From positions 1-5,548 of the forward strand of contig NZ_LSJY01000050.1 in assembly GCF_001556865.1 (NCBI RefSeq): a stretch of 5,548 nt of DNA, given 5' to 3'. A program made the position numbers and the translations under genes. The notes under the pieces were generated by a model. It was not told the origin of the DNA, did not search any database, and saw nothing but the letters and a program-made list of their open reading frames with translations. Below are positions 5,009 to 5,548 of the stretch, piece after piece (the first letter of the stretch is position 1; every line of letters begins with the position of its first letter). The stretch comes from Sphingobium sp. CCH11-B1 (GTDB lineage Bacteria > Pseudomonadota > Alphaproteobacteria > Sphingomonadales > Sphingomonadaceae).

Positions 5009-5548
5009 ATGGGCACCAGTGCAAGACCGGCGGACGGGGCAGTCACCCTCGCGGAACTGCGAGAATTCGCCAGCTTCCCGTCAGCCACGCAGCGTTACAT
5101 CAGACGTTCGCTCGACATCGGGCTGCATCGCCGCGACGCGATGAAGCTGTGGTCGCGCGACATGGTGGAGGAAGCATCGATCCGGGCGCAGGCGCGCATC
5201 TACGGACGGCTGGACGAGATCAAGGCGCGGGTGCCCGACGACAGCGGCCTGGAGCAGGTGGAGCCGTTCATGGCCCCGCTGGTGACGGTGTCGGCCTTCG
5301 ACCTGGGGCAGGACAGGCTTGCGAGCTTTTCGGCCTATCGCTTCCTTTACGAACGGTTGCTGGGCGCGGGGGCGCGGCCATGGCTGCCCGGCGCCTTCTG
5401 CGCGGCGGCGAGCCTGCCGCACCTCCACCCCGACAAGCGGCGCGCGCTGCTCCAGTCGATCAGCGAGGCAGCGGCGACGGCGGCGGGATGGTCCAACCGG
5501 GAGCCGACATTCTACCCCGAATGGGTGGAGAAGGTGGATTTGAGCAAG
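5009..5548 (+). CDS. Hypothetical protein, 3' end outside window
   Basis: The frame is open for 180 codons from ATG 5009 to the window edge with no stop, so the gene is incomplete. I do not recognise the family. No signal peptide or membrane helix is seen. The start is hydrophilic, followed by predicted helices rich in Arg/Glu/Ala (LAELREFASFPSA at 14-26, RRDAMKLWSRDMVEEASIRA at 41-60, QARIYGRLDEIKARV). A more hydrophobic centre follows (FMAPLVTVSAFDL, 87-99), then RFLYERLLG and aromatic-rich EPTFYPEWVEKV near the edge. GGAGG at 4996-5000, eight bases before ATG, supports the start. Codon use matches the GC-rich neighbours. The preceding gap suggests its own promoter. Confidence 0.8.
   Translation, partial: MGTSARPADGAVTLAELREFASFPSATQRYIRRSLDIGLHRRDAMKLWSRDMVEEASIRAQARIYGRLDEIKARVPDDSGLEQVEPFMAPLVTVSAFDLGQDRLASFSAYRFLYERLLGAGARPWLPGAFCAAASLPHLHPDKRRALLQSISEAAATAAGWSNREPTFYPEWVEKVDLSK

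Noticed and set aside
1..5548. CRISPR array, tRNA, rRNA, insertion sequence or defence system
   Set aside because: No regularly spaced repeats, clover-leaf tRNA with CCA-like end, rRNA signature, transposase or nuclease/helicase domain could be found by reading both strands.

Overview
The window is GC-rich, with strongly GC-biased codon use. It encodes a UrcA-family secreted protein, a LytS/LytTR two-component pair and several small proteins of a type common in sphingomonads. This suggests an alphaproteobacterial chromosome of the order Sphingomonadales (Sphingobium, Sphingomonas or a relative). That placement is inferred from family resemblance; no rRNA or other marker gene is present.

Layout. 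Positions 1-524 hold no convincing gene. They contain a tandem GGTTCA repeat, a strong + strand terminator-like hairpin, a cluster of CGTTCGT repeats and a nine-C tract. Positions 525-890 (+) encode a 121-residue exported UrcA-family protein, closed by a stem-loop terminator at 937-965. An 80-bp nested-dyad (REP-like) element lies at 1028-1107. Next to it is a visibly AT-richer islet (about 1115-1640) with an orphan minus-strand gene whose ends look frame-disrupted. Positions 1715-3598 (-) are a two-gene operon: a four-helix membrane histidine kinase, then a LytTR response regulator 6 nt downstream. Positions 3599-3748 are a compact divergent control region. It carries a 21-bp-period direct repeat and, for the + strand, a good match to the alphaproteobacterial general-stress sigma factor (EcfG) promoter, GGAAC-N17-CGTT. 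Three small + strand genes of unknown function follow: a 72-residue acidic protein, an 84-residue protein and a 124-residue protein possibly of SpoIIAA/STAS-like type. After a 214-nt AT-containing gap, a gene of unknown function starts at 5009 and runs off the window end.

How it may work together. The kinase and regulator form a complete signalling pair: membrane sensor, autophosphorylated His187, receiver Asp61, LytTR DNA binding. The paired repeats in front of the kinase gene, and those ahead of the UrcA gene, have the about 21-bp period typical of LytTR operators. They are candidate targets. The 72-residue protein is probably part of the PhyR/EcfG general stress regulon, and the two genes after it may be co-transcribed with it or independent. 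The most noteworthy items are the stress-promoter-driven small protein, the candidate LytTR operators, the broken low-GC islet and the REP-like element.
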